42,960 nucleotides of DNA from an uncultured Bacteroidaceae bacterium (lineage in GTDB: Bacteria > Bacteroidota > Bacteroidia > Bacteroidales > Bacteroidaceae): the NCBI GenBank assembly GCA_905234555.1, contig CAJOHO010000009.1, positions 1 to 42,960 of the forward strand, in the 5' to 3' direction. Shown here piece by piece: positions 14,410 through 21,971 of this stretch (its first letter is position 1; every line of letters starts with the position of its first letter). The translations under genes were made by a program, and so were the position numbers. The notes beneath the pieces are model-generated. The model saw only the letters and a list, made by a program, of their open reading frames with translations. It ran no database searches and was not told the DNA's origin.

Positions 14410-14465
14410 TTTTGTTTAATGTTTAACGTTTAATGTTTTCCTCGCGGAAAAACACGAGGCACTGG
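14410..14465. repeat. holB-ricT spacer: TTTAACG repeat and CCTCGCG hairpin, copy 2
   Basis: GTTTAATGTTTAACGTTTAATG (tandem TTTAAYG) is followed by CCTCGCG-GAAAAA-CACGAGG (14440-14459), a copy of the hairpin at 12695-12714 with one mismatch in the stem. Confidence 0.5.
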
Positions 14466-15689
14466 TTATCTGTTTTTGATGAGTACAATCATTTTGAGGG
14501 CGAAGTCGAAAAAGACAATCTTGGCATTGGCATTCTGCTCGATATCGCGCTGGGCAAGCGAGAGTTCCTGCATGATGCCGATGACGTTGCGTTCATTGAT
14601 GAATGGCGCAAACTTCACGGCAAACTGCGACTCCTGCTCGTTCATATAGTTGAGTTCGGCTCGATGGAAGTTATACATGAAGTTCTCGCGCACCATGTGC
14701 TGGCAATAGACGAGAAAAGCCTTCTGACGTTCACGACCCATCGTTGCCACCTGTTCGCTCCACAGTTTCATTTCCTTCACCTTACGCATATAGCTCAGGC
14801 GCATGAGCGAGACGAACGACTCGAAGAACTGCTCTTCCTCGCTGTTGTCGGTAATGCAGCGAAGAGCTGCCGTCATGCTGCCTCCAGCACTATGGGCAAT
14901 ACGTTTGGCTTCAGCCTGCAGGATGCTGTGACGTTCCACCAGCGCTGTCTCGATGTCGTTCTGCGACAAAGGCGGCACTTCTATCATCTGCGTACGGCTG
15001 CGAATGGTCTGAATCACCAGGTCCGGACGTTCGCTCACCAGCAGGAAGACCGTCTGTGCAGGTGGTTCCTCCAGCAGTTTCAGCAGTTTGTTGGCACAGG
15101 ACTCATGCATCTTCTCCGGCAGCCAGATGACATAAACCTTATAGCCACCCTGACTGGATTTCAGCGACAACTTCTTGGCGATGGCGTCGCTTTCCTCCAC
15201 ATAGATCACCAGCTGCTGGTTGTCAGCACCAATCGCCTGCATCCACTCCGCATAGCCAAAATAGGGATTCTGCAAAACCGTCTCGTTCCACTCTGTCAGG
15301 AAATCCTCGCAGAAATTAGGCTTACCCGACTTCCGCTTGAAAATGGGAAAGGCGAAATGGAGGTCTGGATGCTGAAGCTTTTCCGCCATCAGACATGAGT
15401 TGCATTTTCCGCAAGCGTGATTGAGGGGTGCAGCGGGTTCTACGTCACCAAACATACTCAAACCAGCCGGTTCAGGGTTCTTTCCTGAACAAAGCAGGTA
15501 CTGGGCAAAGGCGATGGCAAGCGGCAACGCACCACTACCCTCCTTGCCACAAAGCATCAGCGCATGGGGCACTTTGCCGCTCTGCGCTTCGCTCAACAAG
15601 CGTTGCTTCACCTGTTCCTGTCCTATGATATCAGAGAAAACCACTGGTGTGAGTTTGTTAGTTTTTGAGTTTACCAAACGACGTTGCAT
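14466..15689 (-). CDS. holB: DNA polymerase III subunit delta'
   Basis: A 407-residue AAA+ clamp-loader protein. ATG at 15689 overlaps the metF stop as TAATG, so coupling sets the start; the longer frame upstream is inside metF. Seen: FSDIIGQEQVKQRLLSEAQSGKVPHALMLCG, a degenerate P-loop (GKEGSGALPLA, no Lys-Thr, as usual for non-ATP-binding delta'), a zinc knuckle CGKCNSC with an upstream partner Cys, WLPEKMHESCANKLLKLLEEPP (the LLK-LEEPP signature), and LVSERPDLVIQTIRSRTQ with the SRT/C box. It is part of the replicase clamp loader with delta and DnaX. Length is normal with a C-terminal collar domain. Confidence 0.92.
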   Translation of the reverse strand: MQRRLVNSKTNKLTPVVFSDIIGQEQVKQRLLSEAQSGKVPHALMLCGKEGSGALPLAIAFAQYLLCSGKNPEPAGLSMFGDVEPAAPLNHACGKCNSCLMAEKLQHPDLHFAFPIFKRKSGKPNFCEDFLTEWNETVLQNPYFGYAEWMQAIGADNQQLVIYVEESDAIAKKLSLKSSQGGYKVYVIWLPEKMHESCANKLLKLLEEPPAQTVFLLVSERPDLVIQTIRSRTQMIEVPPLSQNDIETALVERHSILQAEAKRIAHSAGGSMTAALRCITDNSEEEQFFESFVSLMRLSYMRKVKEMKLWSEQVATMGRERQKAFLVYCQHMVRENFMYNFHRAELNYMNEQESQFAVKFAPFINERNVIGIMQELSLAQRDIEQNANAKIVFFDFALKMIVLIKNR

Positions 15690-16642
15690 TAATAGATGGC
15701 TTCGGCGATGCGTCGGATGCTTTCTGTTGCTCCCATCGTGTAGAAATGGATGCTGGGGACACCACGACTCATGAGTTCCTTGCACTGGGCTATTCCCCAC
15801 TCCACTCCCAACTGCAGTACGTCGGCATCGCTCGTACAGAGTGCAGCTTCCGAAGTCAGTTCCTTGGGAATATCCAAATGGAAGGTCTTGGGAACGACCG
15901 AAATCTGCGAGAGTTTCGTCATGGGCTTGATGCCAGGAATGATGGGGATGGTGATACCTTCTGCACGTGCTCGTTCGACAAAGCGGAAATACTTCTCGTT
16001 GTCGAAGAACATCTGTGTGATGGCATAGTCGGCACCCAAGGTCTGCTTCATCTTCAGCACCTGGAGATCGAAGTCGGGATTTGGAGCTTCCTCATGCTTC
16101 TCCGGATAGCAAGCCACACCAAAGGAGAAAGGTTCACCTGGTTGTTTGATGGGACTTCCATCCACAAACTCGCCACGATTGAAGCGGTTGACCTGCTCTA
16201 TCAGCTCTGTCGTGTGGCTGTAGCCATCCTTCACAGGTGTAAATCTCGCTTCATCCTTTGCTTTGTCGCCACGCAGCAGGAGCACGTCGCGAATACCCAG
16301 AAACTGCAAGTCGAGCAGCATATACTCCAGATCCTCGCGTGTAAAACCACTGCACACCACATGCGGCACCACCTTGATATCGTATTTCTGCATGATGGCA
16401 CTCGCTACAGCGATGGTGCCAGGACGGCGACGTACGGCAGAACGCACAAACGAACCGTCCGCCTGCTCCGTATAGACATACTCAGAGCGGTGGGTAGTGA
16501 TGTTGATGTAATGCGGATGGAACTCGCGCAGCGTGTCAATCGTGCGGAAAAGGCTTTCGGTGCCTGTTCCCTTCAAGGGAGGCAGCACCTCGAAAGAAAA
16601 GCCTGTCTTATGGTCGTGACGGATAAGTTCTGATACGGTCAT
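15689..16642 (-). CDS. metF: methylenetetrahydrofolate reductase
   Basis: A 317-residue TIM-barrel flavoprotein reducing 5,10-methylene-THF to 5-methyl-THF for methionine synthesis. Signs: FSFEVLPPLKGTG (catalytic Glu and the PP loop), NITTHRSEY, PHVVCSGFTREDLE, GIRDVLLLRGD (FAD/folate loop), FSFGVACYPEKHEEAP (substrate-binding segment), GADYAITQMFFDN (Gln-Phe), IPIIPGIKPM, and GVPSIHFYTMG. Full length for bacterial MetF. First gene of the minus-strand run metF-holB-ricT-gldH. A TAACTTTGC box lies about 50 bases upstream; no SAM riboswitch was seen. Confidence 0.95.
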   Translation of the reverse strand: MTVSELIRHDHKTGFSFEVLPPLKGTGTESLFRTIDTLREFHPHYINITTHRSEYVYTEQADGSFVRSAVRRRPGTIAVASAIMQKYDIKVVPHVVCSGFTREDLEYMLLDLQFLGIRDVLLLRGDKAKDEARFTPVKDGYSHTTELIEQVNRFNRGEFVDGSPIKQPGEPFSFGVACYPEKHEEAPNPDFDLQVLKMKQTLGADYAITQMFFDNEKYFRFVERARAEGITIPIIPGIKPMTKLSQISVVPKTFHLDIPKELTSEAALCTSDADVLQLGVEWGIAQCKELMSRGVPSIHFYTMGATESIRRIAEAIY

Positions 16643-16692
16643 GTCGTTTAACGTGGGGCGTTTAACGATTTGGGGTTATTGATTATTGAACT

Positions 16693-16701
16693 GCAAAGTT
16701 A
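16693..16701 (-). promoter_or_regulatory. promoter -7 box for metF
   Basis: TAACTTTGC on the minus strand, a perfect TAnnTTTGC. Upstream at the right distance is TTTC (one base off TTTG), within tandem CATCTTTC repeats. Confidence 0.55.
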
Positions 16702-16779
16702 CAAATAAATATTGAAAGATGAAAGATGAAAGTTGAAAAACTGCTCTCAAAGGCAGAAAAACAGGTGTATCATACAAAA

Positions 16780-16815
16780 AAAATCGTTGAAAGCACTTGC
16801 CTTCAACGATTTTTG
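16780..16815 (-). terminator. tRNA-Phe terminator
   Basis: AAAATCGTTGAA (16802-16813 read on minus) pairs with TTCAACGATTTT (16780-16791), 12 bp, followed by more T on the minus strand. Confidence 0.85.
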
Positions 16816-16888
16816 TGGTACCACCAGGATTCGAACCGGGGACACACGGATTTTCAGTCCGATGCTCTACCAACTGAGCTATGGCACC
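16816..16888 (-). tRNA. tRNA-Phe(GAA)
   Basis: A 73-base cloverleaf on the minus strand: acceptor GGTGCCA/TGGTACC, D-loop AGTTGGTAGA, anticodon loop CTGAAAA (GAA), T-loop TTCGAAT, discriminator A. CCA is not encoded. Confidence 0.95.
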
Positions 16889-16974
16889 AATTTGTAGGAT
16901 TTGCAAACTCATTCGCAACTGGCAAATCGGGAACAAAACTCGCTCTGCGCTCGCCGCTTTTTTCGTTTGCGGGT

Positions 16975-17006
16975 GCAAAGGTACGTCTTTTTTTTGGACT
17001 GCCAAA
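16975..17006 (-). promoter_or_regulatory. tRNA-Phe promoter
   Basis: TTTG (17003-17006), 19 bases starting GCAGTCCA, then TACCTTTGC (16975-16983) on the minus strand. The spacer is shared with the other tRNA promoters. Confidence 0.85.
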
Positions 17007-17054
17007 ATTTTTCATCAAAAAAATGCCGATTTACGTTAATTTTCCTCTTTTCTC

Positions 17055-17086
17055 TTTCGTATTTCAATTAAAAGTCGTACCTTTGC
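17055..17086 (+). promoter_or_regulatory. tRNA-Pro promoter
   Basis: TTTC (17055-17058), 19 bases, TACCTTTGC (17078-17086). It fires away from the tRNA-Phe promoter about 50 bases to the left. Confidence 0.8.
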
Positions 17087-17150
17087 ACCGCTTTTCAAGA
17101 AAAACGCTGTAATGACGGGCAGCGGCCCAGCACAGCTTCTGAAAGCACAT

Positions 17151-17226
17151 CGGGATGTGGCGCAGTTGGTAGCGCACTACGTTCGGGACGTAGGGGTCAC
17201 GTGTTCGAGTCACGCCATCCCGACCA
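17151..17226 (+). tRNA. tRNA-Pro(CGG), CCA encoded
   Basis: Acceptor CGGGATG/CATCCCG, D-arm CGCA...GCGC type, anticodon stem CTACG/CGTAG with loop TTCGGGA (CGG), T-loop TTCGAGT, discriminator A at 17223 then CCA. The C1-G72 pair is typical of bacterial tRNA-Pro. The downstream GRAM-like gene starts 35 bases later and may be read from the same promoter. Confidence 0.93.
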
Positions 17227-17260
17227 AAACAGAATCTGGTCACAAATTCCTTATCAACCT

Positions 17261-17560
17261 ATGGCAAATCACTCTTTCCCTGAATTCATTGAGCACAAAG
17301 CCAACTTCAACACTGGCTGGAATTCCATCGGTGGCAAACTGATTATCACACCCACCCAACTCATTTTCCGTGCTCACGCCTTTAACTTCGGCGACAAAAG
17401 TGACCGTATCTTCGAGATAAAGGACATCGTCGGTTACAAAAAAGGCTTTCTCACGTTCCTCTACATCTCCTTCAGAGACGGTAACACCATCAAACTGACC
17501 GTCTGGGGCAAAGACGAACTGATTCGCCAGCTGGAGGAACGGCGCCAAGCCCTTGTGTAG
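17261..17560 (+). CDS. small GRAM/PH-like domain protein
   Basis: A 99-residue soluble protein. ATG at 17261 is chosen since upstream codons overlap the tRNA 3' end. The sequence is beta-rich and reads as one GRAM/PH-like fold: NTGWNSIGGKLIITPTQLIFRAHAFN (the 'GxLxLTxxxLxF' opening), then RIFEIKDIVGYKK, FLTFLYISFRDGNTIKLTVWG and a final helix ELIRQLEERRQAL. GRAM/PH-like proteins bind membranes or peptides; in bacteria the role is mostly unknown. It stands alone between a tRNA and a bidirectional terminator. Confidence 0.7.
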   Translation: MANHSFPEFIEHKANFNTGWNSIGGKLIITPTQLIFRAHAFNFGDKSDRIFEIKDIVGYKKGFLTFLYISFRDGNTIKLTVWGKDELIRQLEERRQALV

Positions 17561-17581
17561 TATTCATTCTAACGAACAATT

Positions 17582-17630
17582 ATACACATCGCGTCCGATC
17601 ATTGGTCGGGCGCGATGTGTATTTATGTTT
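17582..17630. terminator. bidirectional terminator
   Basis: ATACACATCGCG (17582-17593) pairs with CGCGATGTGTAT (17611-17622), and the inner TCCGA/TCGGG lengthens the stem. T-rich sequence follows. It ends the GRAM-like gene and the MBOAT gene that converge here. Confidence 0.85.
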
Positions 17631-17647
17631 TGTCTCACCAAATTGGG

Positions 17648-19144
17648 TTAGAACTGGAAGTAGATGAAGGGCTGTACTTCGGAGGATTTAATCTGAACGA
17701 CGATGAAGACAAAGATGACGATGAGCAACGCTTTGCCTACCAGAGGCATAGCGGTGACACTTCGCTGGGTACGCTCTGAGATGCTGGCAGGCAGGAAATG
17801 GAGCAGATAACCCAAAGCTATGAGAAATGCCACACCTGCGTAACTCTCCACCCATTGCAAGAAAATCTGAGGTTCGAAATGGTTGAAGATCTGGCTGAGC
17901 ATCAGTCCTGACTTCTCGAAACTCTGTGTGCGGAACACGATGAAACCTAAGCAGACCAGATGGAAAGTAATGAAGACGCGCAACCACCCTGGCCAGCGTT
18001 CCTGAATCTTATGGGTCGCCTTGTCAATGCATAGCAGCAAACCATGGAATGCGCCCCAAAGGACGAAACAGATGGAGGCTCCGTGCCACAGTCCGCCCAA
18101 CAGCATCGTGGTGAGCAGATTGATGTACTGACGGAACTTACCTTTGCGGTTGCCACCCATCGAGATATAGATATAGTCTTTCAGCCAAGTAGAGAGACTG
18201 ATGTGCCAACGGCGCCAGTACTCCGAGATGCTTTTCGACTTGTAAGGTGAATCGAAGTTCTTGGGGAACTGGAAACCTAACAAGAGGGCGAGACCAATCG
18301 CCATATCGCTATATCCAGAGAAGTCGCAATAGATCTGAAGAGTATAGCCATAGATGCCCAGGAGGTTCTCCAAACCGCTGTAGAGGTCGGGCTGTTCGAA
18401 CACCCGTTCCACGAAGTTCACGCTGATATAGTCGCTGATGATCGCTTTCTTGAACAAACCTGCCAGAATGAGGAATACACCACGTCCGAACATCTCTTCC
18501 GTCACCACCAGCGGACGACGGATCTGGGGAATAAAGTCGCGTGCACGAACGATAGGACCTGCCACCAGCTGAGGGAAGAAACTGACGTAGAAGGCATAGT
18601 CGAGGAGCGAATTGAGGGGTTTGAGCTGTCCGCGGAAGATGTCGATGGTGTAGCTGAGCGACTGGAACGTGAAGAAGCTGATACCTACGGGCAGGAAGAT
18701 GTCGAGCGCTGTGAAGGTGCCGCCTGTGATGCTTGCCCACACCTCACCAAAGAAGTTCGTGTATTTGAAATAGAACAGGATGCCGAGGTCGAGCGCCAGA
18801 CTCAGAACGAGGAGGAAACGGTTGAGGGGCAACTTTCGTTTGCTAATTCCCTCTGCGTCCAACCCATGTCGTTCGTTGTTATGATGAATGGCTCGTGCAA
18901 TGAGGAAATCGCTCACCGTGACGACGGCGAGAAGGAAGAAATAGAATCCGCTACTCTTATAATAAAAGAAATAGGAGAAGGCTGTGACAAAAAGCAGACG
19001 CAACGTCGTCTTCTTGCCCATCAGCCAATAGACAAGGGAGAATCCTAAAAACAGGAAAAGGAAAAATCCACTGCTGAATATCATCGGCGACTGGGGATCA
19101 TAGACAAATTGTCCCCACAGCCGCGACCAATCTATGTCGAACAT
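17648..19144 (-). CDS. MBOAT family O-acyltransferase (AlgI/DltB/PatA-like)
   Basis: A 498-residue polytopic membrane protein of the MBOAT family, which passes acyl (usually acetyl) groups across the inner membrane to sugars. About 10-12 hydrophobic segments are seen. The N-terminal MIFSSGFFLFLFLGFSLVYW and LRLLFVTAFSYFFYY are the usual AlgI opening. The signatures LPVGISFFTFQSLSYTIDI, FFPQLVAGPIVRA, FCDFSGYSDMAIGLA-type (YCDFSGYSDMAIG), EYWRRWHISLSTWLKDYIYISMGGN and LLGGLWHGA with the catalytic His354 are all intact. The next two genes upstream encode SGNH hydrolases, the periplasmic partners in alginate, cellulose and peptidoglycan O-acetylation, so all three likely modify one envelope polymer. 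The polymer cannot be named. Confidence 0.93.
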   Translation of the reverse strand: MFDIDWSRLWGQFVYDPQSPMIFSSGFFLFLFLGFSLVYWLMGKKTTLRLLFVTAFSYFFYYKSSGFYFFLLAVVTVSDFLIARAIHHNNERHGLDAEGISKRKLPLNRFLLVLSLALDLGILFYFKYTNFFGEVWASITGGTFTALDIFLPVGISFFTFQSLSYTIDIFRGQLKPLNSLLDYAFYVSFFPQLVAGPIVRARDFIPQIRRPLVVTEEMFGRGVFLILAGLFKKAIISDYISVNFVERVFEQPDLYSGLENLLGIYGYTLQIYCDFSGYSDMAIGLALLLGFQFPKNFDSPYKSKSISEYWRRWHISLSTWLKDYIYISMGGNRKGKFRQYINLLTTMLLGGLWHGASICFVLWGAFHGLLLCIDKATHKIQERWPGWLRVFITFHLVCLGFIVFRTQSFEKSGLMLSQIFNHFEPQIFLQWVESYAGVAFLIALGYLLHFLPASISERTQRSVTAMPLVGKALLIVIFVFIVVQIKSSEVQPFIYFQF

Positions 19145-19201
19145 ACTAAAAACTCTTTACCTTATAATACGTCTTACCTTATTATATACGTCTGTTTCTA
19201 C
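19145..19201. repeat. tandem ACCTTATWATACGTC spacer
   Basis: Two imperfect copies of CTTACCTTATTATATACGTC lie between the MBOAT and SGNH genes (19155-19193). The exact 16-mer TACCTTATTATATACG is also at 10154-10169. Confidence 0.5.
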
Positions 19202-20167
19202 TTATTGCTTACCTGCAAGATACTGATTATATGCCTTGAGGATAGCCTCTGCGAAGAGTTGACCCTGCAGTTCATAACCTTGGTAGGTGAAATGAATGCG
19301 GTCTGCCTGCATGAGGTTCGCCATCTGCCAGTTTTTGCAGGCAAAGTCTGCTCCTCCACCAATGCCGAACACATCCCATACGGCGATGTTGTGTTCACGT
19401 CCATATTGCAGCAGCATCTGTGCAGCTTCGTCGAGATGGGGATTAGGAACGCCTCGCAGATAGGAACCAGGAGGTGTAGTCAGCAGGAATACCACTCCTG
19501 GACATTTACGTCGAATGGCTGAAAGCAGGGTTTCGAGGGTGCGACGATGGGCTGCTACGTCGTAGTTTCCATGTGCCTCGTTGGTTCCGAAGCTCACAAT
19601 CACGAGGTCAGGACGATAGGCTTCGATGCGATCCATCATGTCGTCCTCACAAAAGCGTGAAGTACGTGCACCGTTGAGTCCCAGATAGTTGAAAGTAATT
19701 CCTCCGTCCAATTCAGGAGAGCAGTCGGGGTCCACACCTTCCAGCGTCTCACTGCCCCAAGTATCTTTCAACTGAGCACCCAGAGTCTTTGGCAACACAT
19801 TTCCCTTGATATGGCTGTCGCCAATATGGAGGATTCGGACATTCTTCTCAGCGTTCGCTATGGCGTAGAACACCTTGTTCAGATACTTCGCGTTCGTAAT
19901 CACATTCTCGTGAGTACCACGGAAAGAACGAGGCAGAGGCGCACTCTTAACATGAACAGGGGCGGCATCGGAGATATTCTCGTATTTGCTGACATCTTCC
20001 GCTTCGATTCCGTTGTCGCCACTGTTTTCGGAAGGGCCAAAGGGCACAATGCCCAACTGGCTTTCAGAAGGGAGCATGTCGTCGTAGTTGTGCCCTACGC
20101 AGTAGGCTGTTCCCAAGAACAGGGAGCCATAGAGCACAATACCCAAAATATACAATTTCTTCTTCAT
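19202..20167 (-). CDS. SGNH/GDSL hydrolase, membrane-anchored (second of pair)
   Basis: A 321-residue protein with an N-terminal signal anchor (KKKLYILGIVLYGSLFLGTAYCV) and a periplasmic SGNH domain. Start 20167 places the Lys run at the N-terminus; ATG at 20203 would add 12 residues. Blocks: ILHIGDSHIKGN with nucleophile Ser118, NGARTSRF (Gly block), VIVSFGTNEAHGN (Asn block), and DRIHFTYQGYELQG with the Asp-x-x-His pair. Such proteins act as acetyl-transferases or esterases; beside an MBOAT gene the AlgJ/AlgX/PatB-type transferase role is most likely. All catalytic residues are present. Confidence 0.85.
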   Translation of the reverse strand: MKKKLYILGIVLYGSLFLGTAYCVGHNYDDMLPSESQLGIVPFGPSENSGDNGIEAEDVSKYENISDAAPVHVKSAPLPRSFRGTHENVITNAKYLNKVFYAIANAEKNVRILHIGDSHIKGNVLPKTLGAQLKDTWGSETLEGVDPDCSPELDGGITFNYLGLNGARTSRFCEDDMMDRIEAYRPDLVIVSFGTNEAHGNYDVAAHRRTLETLLSAIRRKCPGVVFLLTTPPGSYLRGVPNPHLDEAAQMLLQYGREHNIAVWDVFGIGGGADFACKNWQMANLMQADRIHFTYQGYELQGQLFAEAILKAYNQYLAGKQ

Positions 20168-20203
20168 CTTCTCTATCGTTTTGACCTCTTTATCGTCTCT
20201 CAT

Positions 20204-20296
20204 TTGAACATACGTTCATTATGATTTTATGCACTCTTCATTTTCACACTTCATTTAATTATGAATTATGAATTGTGAATTATGAATTATGAATTC
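20204..20296. repeat. AATTATGAATT tandem repeat spacer
   Basis: Between the two SGNH genes, AATTATGAATTGTGAATT-type units are repeated about four times (20256-20297). GAACATACGTTC at 20206-20217 is a perfect 12-base palindrome. Confidence 0.6.
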
Positions 20297-21829
20297 CTAA
20301 TGTCTTCTGTCGTAGTTCTCTTTGCCGTTCATCAGCACGTCGAACAGGATTTTTGCCACATGCTTACCACCGGCAAAGTTGATGTGGGTATAGTCAAGAT
20401 TCGCCTGCTTGTTTTCCTTCATCCGAGCCATCGCACCGTCACCTCCCATCGCATCGTAGAGATTCCAGAAGGCTATGTGCTCGTCGTTTGCCAGTTTCCG
20501 CTGATAATCACGCAGCTCGGTCACTCCTCTCATCGTATGAAGCTGTCCGTCGCTACCACGCTGATCTCGGTCGCTGATGCTCACCACCAGGATGCTGGCG
20601 TTGGGATAGCAAGCTTTCATTTTGCGGATGGCTTTGCCTATCTGGTTGTTGAAACCGCTGTAGTTGGTCTGCTTGGCATTGGCAACATTGAGACCATAGT
20701 GGATGACAATCAGGTCGTAGGGGCGAACCTGAGCAAACTGGCGCATCGTCTCTTCTGGAATGTTAGCCAGGAAATAGCCGGCACTGCCGCGAGAACTGAA
20801 ATTATCAACCGACACACCTTGTGCTCCATCCAACGCCACTCCGTAGAAGCGTCCGCTACCGCTGGCTGTCAGGGTGAAACTGTTGATCGGTCCTGTAAAT
20901 CGTTCTGCCTGCACACCGCTAACGCTGCTTTGCGCTCCTTCCGAGATTTGCTGTTCGTGCTTCACACGTACCTCACGTACCACCTTCATCGTATCGCCCT
21001 CAGCCGTCACACTGTCCACCGTCTGATAAATGGTTTCGTAGGTGGGTTCAGGGTTAGCAGGCATAGCACCTCCTCCGCGAACCACCTGTGGGTCTTCGCC
21101 GTTGAGCGAGACTGTCATGTTGAGATTGCTGCCGGCAGAATAATACACCGTTGCCACACGGGCACTTCCCAGATGGTCGCCATAGACGTTCTTCTGGCAG
21201 GTGAGGGTGAAACGTCCTGTGTTGGCAGGTACGAAGTAATGTCCGTTGACACCGGCAAGTTGCGAGTTGTAGCTCTTCGCCTCGTTGTTGTGGTGGGAAG
21301 CCCATCCGCTGCTGTTGGTACGTATTGTCTGGCGAAAGCCGCTGGCAATATGGGTGATATCCACCCATCCCACGCCCTGACCGCCAAACCGCTGCTGGAG
21401 CAGTTCACGCAGGTCGGCAGTAAAGATATCGCCCTCGATGAACGAGTCACCGTAGTAGGCAATACGAACAGGACGGCTGCCTGCCTGATTGAGGGCAGCA
21501 TAGAAATGGTCCATCTCGCGATGAATACCACTGGGGTCTGCAAAGTCCTCAATCGCCACCATCCCTTCAGGCACCTGATCCTCATAGTTGAGTTTTTCCA
21601 CCTGAACAGCCGTAGAGTCCATCACTTCCTCCACAATTCCTTCCTCTGAGTCTGCCTTCACCTCTGCCACGATTCGACCAGCGTCGTCGCGCTTTTGCAC
21701 ATCACTCAGGATGTTCACGCGTCGCAGCATCGTGTCGCCAACAGAGATGCGGGGTATATAAAAGAGTGCCAGCAAAGCTGCCACTACCATCAATGTTAAC
21801 CAAAAAGTCTTATTTAACTGATTCTTCAT
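20297..21829 (-). CDS. SGNH/GDSL hydrolase, membrane-anchored (first of pair)
   Basis: A 510-residue protein. ATG at 21829 gives MKNQLNKTFWLTLMVVAALLALFYI, a signal anchor; upstream codons lie across the promoter. After an acidic linker comes the SGNH domain: VRIAYYGDSFIEGD with nucleophile Ser129, RQTIRTNSSGWASHH, a long beta-rich insert (~residues 180-330) like the carbohydrate-binding inserts of AlgX-type proteins, YDLIVIHYGLNVANA (Asn block), ILVVSISDRDQRG, and LDYTHINFAGGKHV with Asp-x-x-His. It heads a three-gene unit with the second SGNH protein and the MBOAT protein. Two different SGNH proteins with one MBOAT recall the AlgI-AlgJ-AlgX arrangement. Confidence 0.85.
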   Translation of the reverse strand: MKNQLNKTFWLTLMVVAALLALFYIPRISVGDTMLRRVNILSDVQKRDDAGRIVAEVKADSEEGIVEEVMDSTAVQVEKLNYEDQVPEGMVAIEDFADPSGIHREMDHFYAALNQAGSRPVRIAYYGDSFIEGDIFTADLRELLQQRFGGQGVGWVDITHIASGFRQTIRTNSSGWASHHNNEAKSYNSQLAGVNGHYFVPANTGRFTLTCQKNVYGDHLGSARVATVYYSAGSNLNMTVSLNGEDPQVVRGGGAMPANPEPTYETIYQTVDSVTAEGDTMKVVREVRVKHEQQISEGAQSSVSGVQAERFTGPINSFTLTASGSGRFYGVALDGAQGVSVDNFSSRGSAGYFLANIPEETMRQFAQVRPYDLIVIHYGLNVANAKQTNYSGFNNQIGKAIRKMKACYPNASILVVSISDRDQRGSDGQLHTMRGVTELRDYQRKLANDEHIAFWNLYDAMGGDGAMARMKENKQANLDYTHINFAGGKHVAKILFDVLMNGKENYDRRH

Positions 21830-21852
21830 CTTCGTTTCGCACCTTTCGAGGT

Positions 21853-21861
21853 GCAAAGTTA
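21853..21861 (-). promoter_or_regulatory. promoter -7 box of the SGNH-SGNH-MBOAT unit
   Basis: TAACTTTGC on the minus strand; TTTG lies 22 bases upstream (21884-21887). Start codon at 21829. Confidence 0.7.
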
Positions 21862-21971
21862 CGGAAAAAAACTGGCATTTCGGCAAATCACACCCTGTTT
21901 TTAGTTTTTTACAACCATATTCTTTATTTTCTCACAAATTTTAACTAACTTCGCCACAAAATTTTGAAACA

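Noticed and set aside
13509-15398. Long plus-strand frames (305 and 321 codons) opposite ricT and holB
   Set aside because: They mirror genes with clear motifs on the minus strand; their products are rich in His, Leu, Val and Glu as antisense frames of GC-richer genes usually are, and no domain is visible.
15665-16633. 322-codon plus-strand frame opposite metF
   Set aside because: MetF motifs are complete on the minus strand. The plus-strand product has no recognisable fold.
16643-16692. SAM riboswitch before metF
   Set aside because: The leader is about 40 bases of TTTAACG-type repeat with no conserved SAM-riboswitch core or terminator.
20282-21649. 455-codon plus-strand frame opposite the large SGNH gene
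   Set aside because: Antisense shadow; the SGNH catalytic blocks, signal anchor and promoter are on the minus strand.
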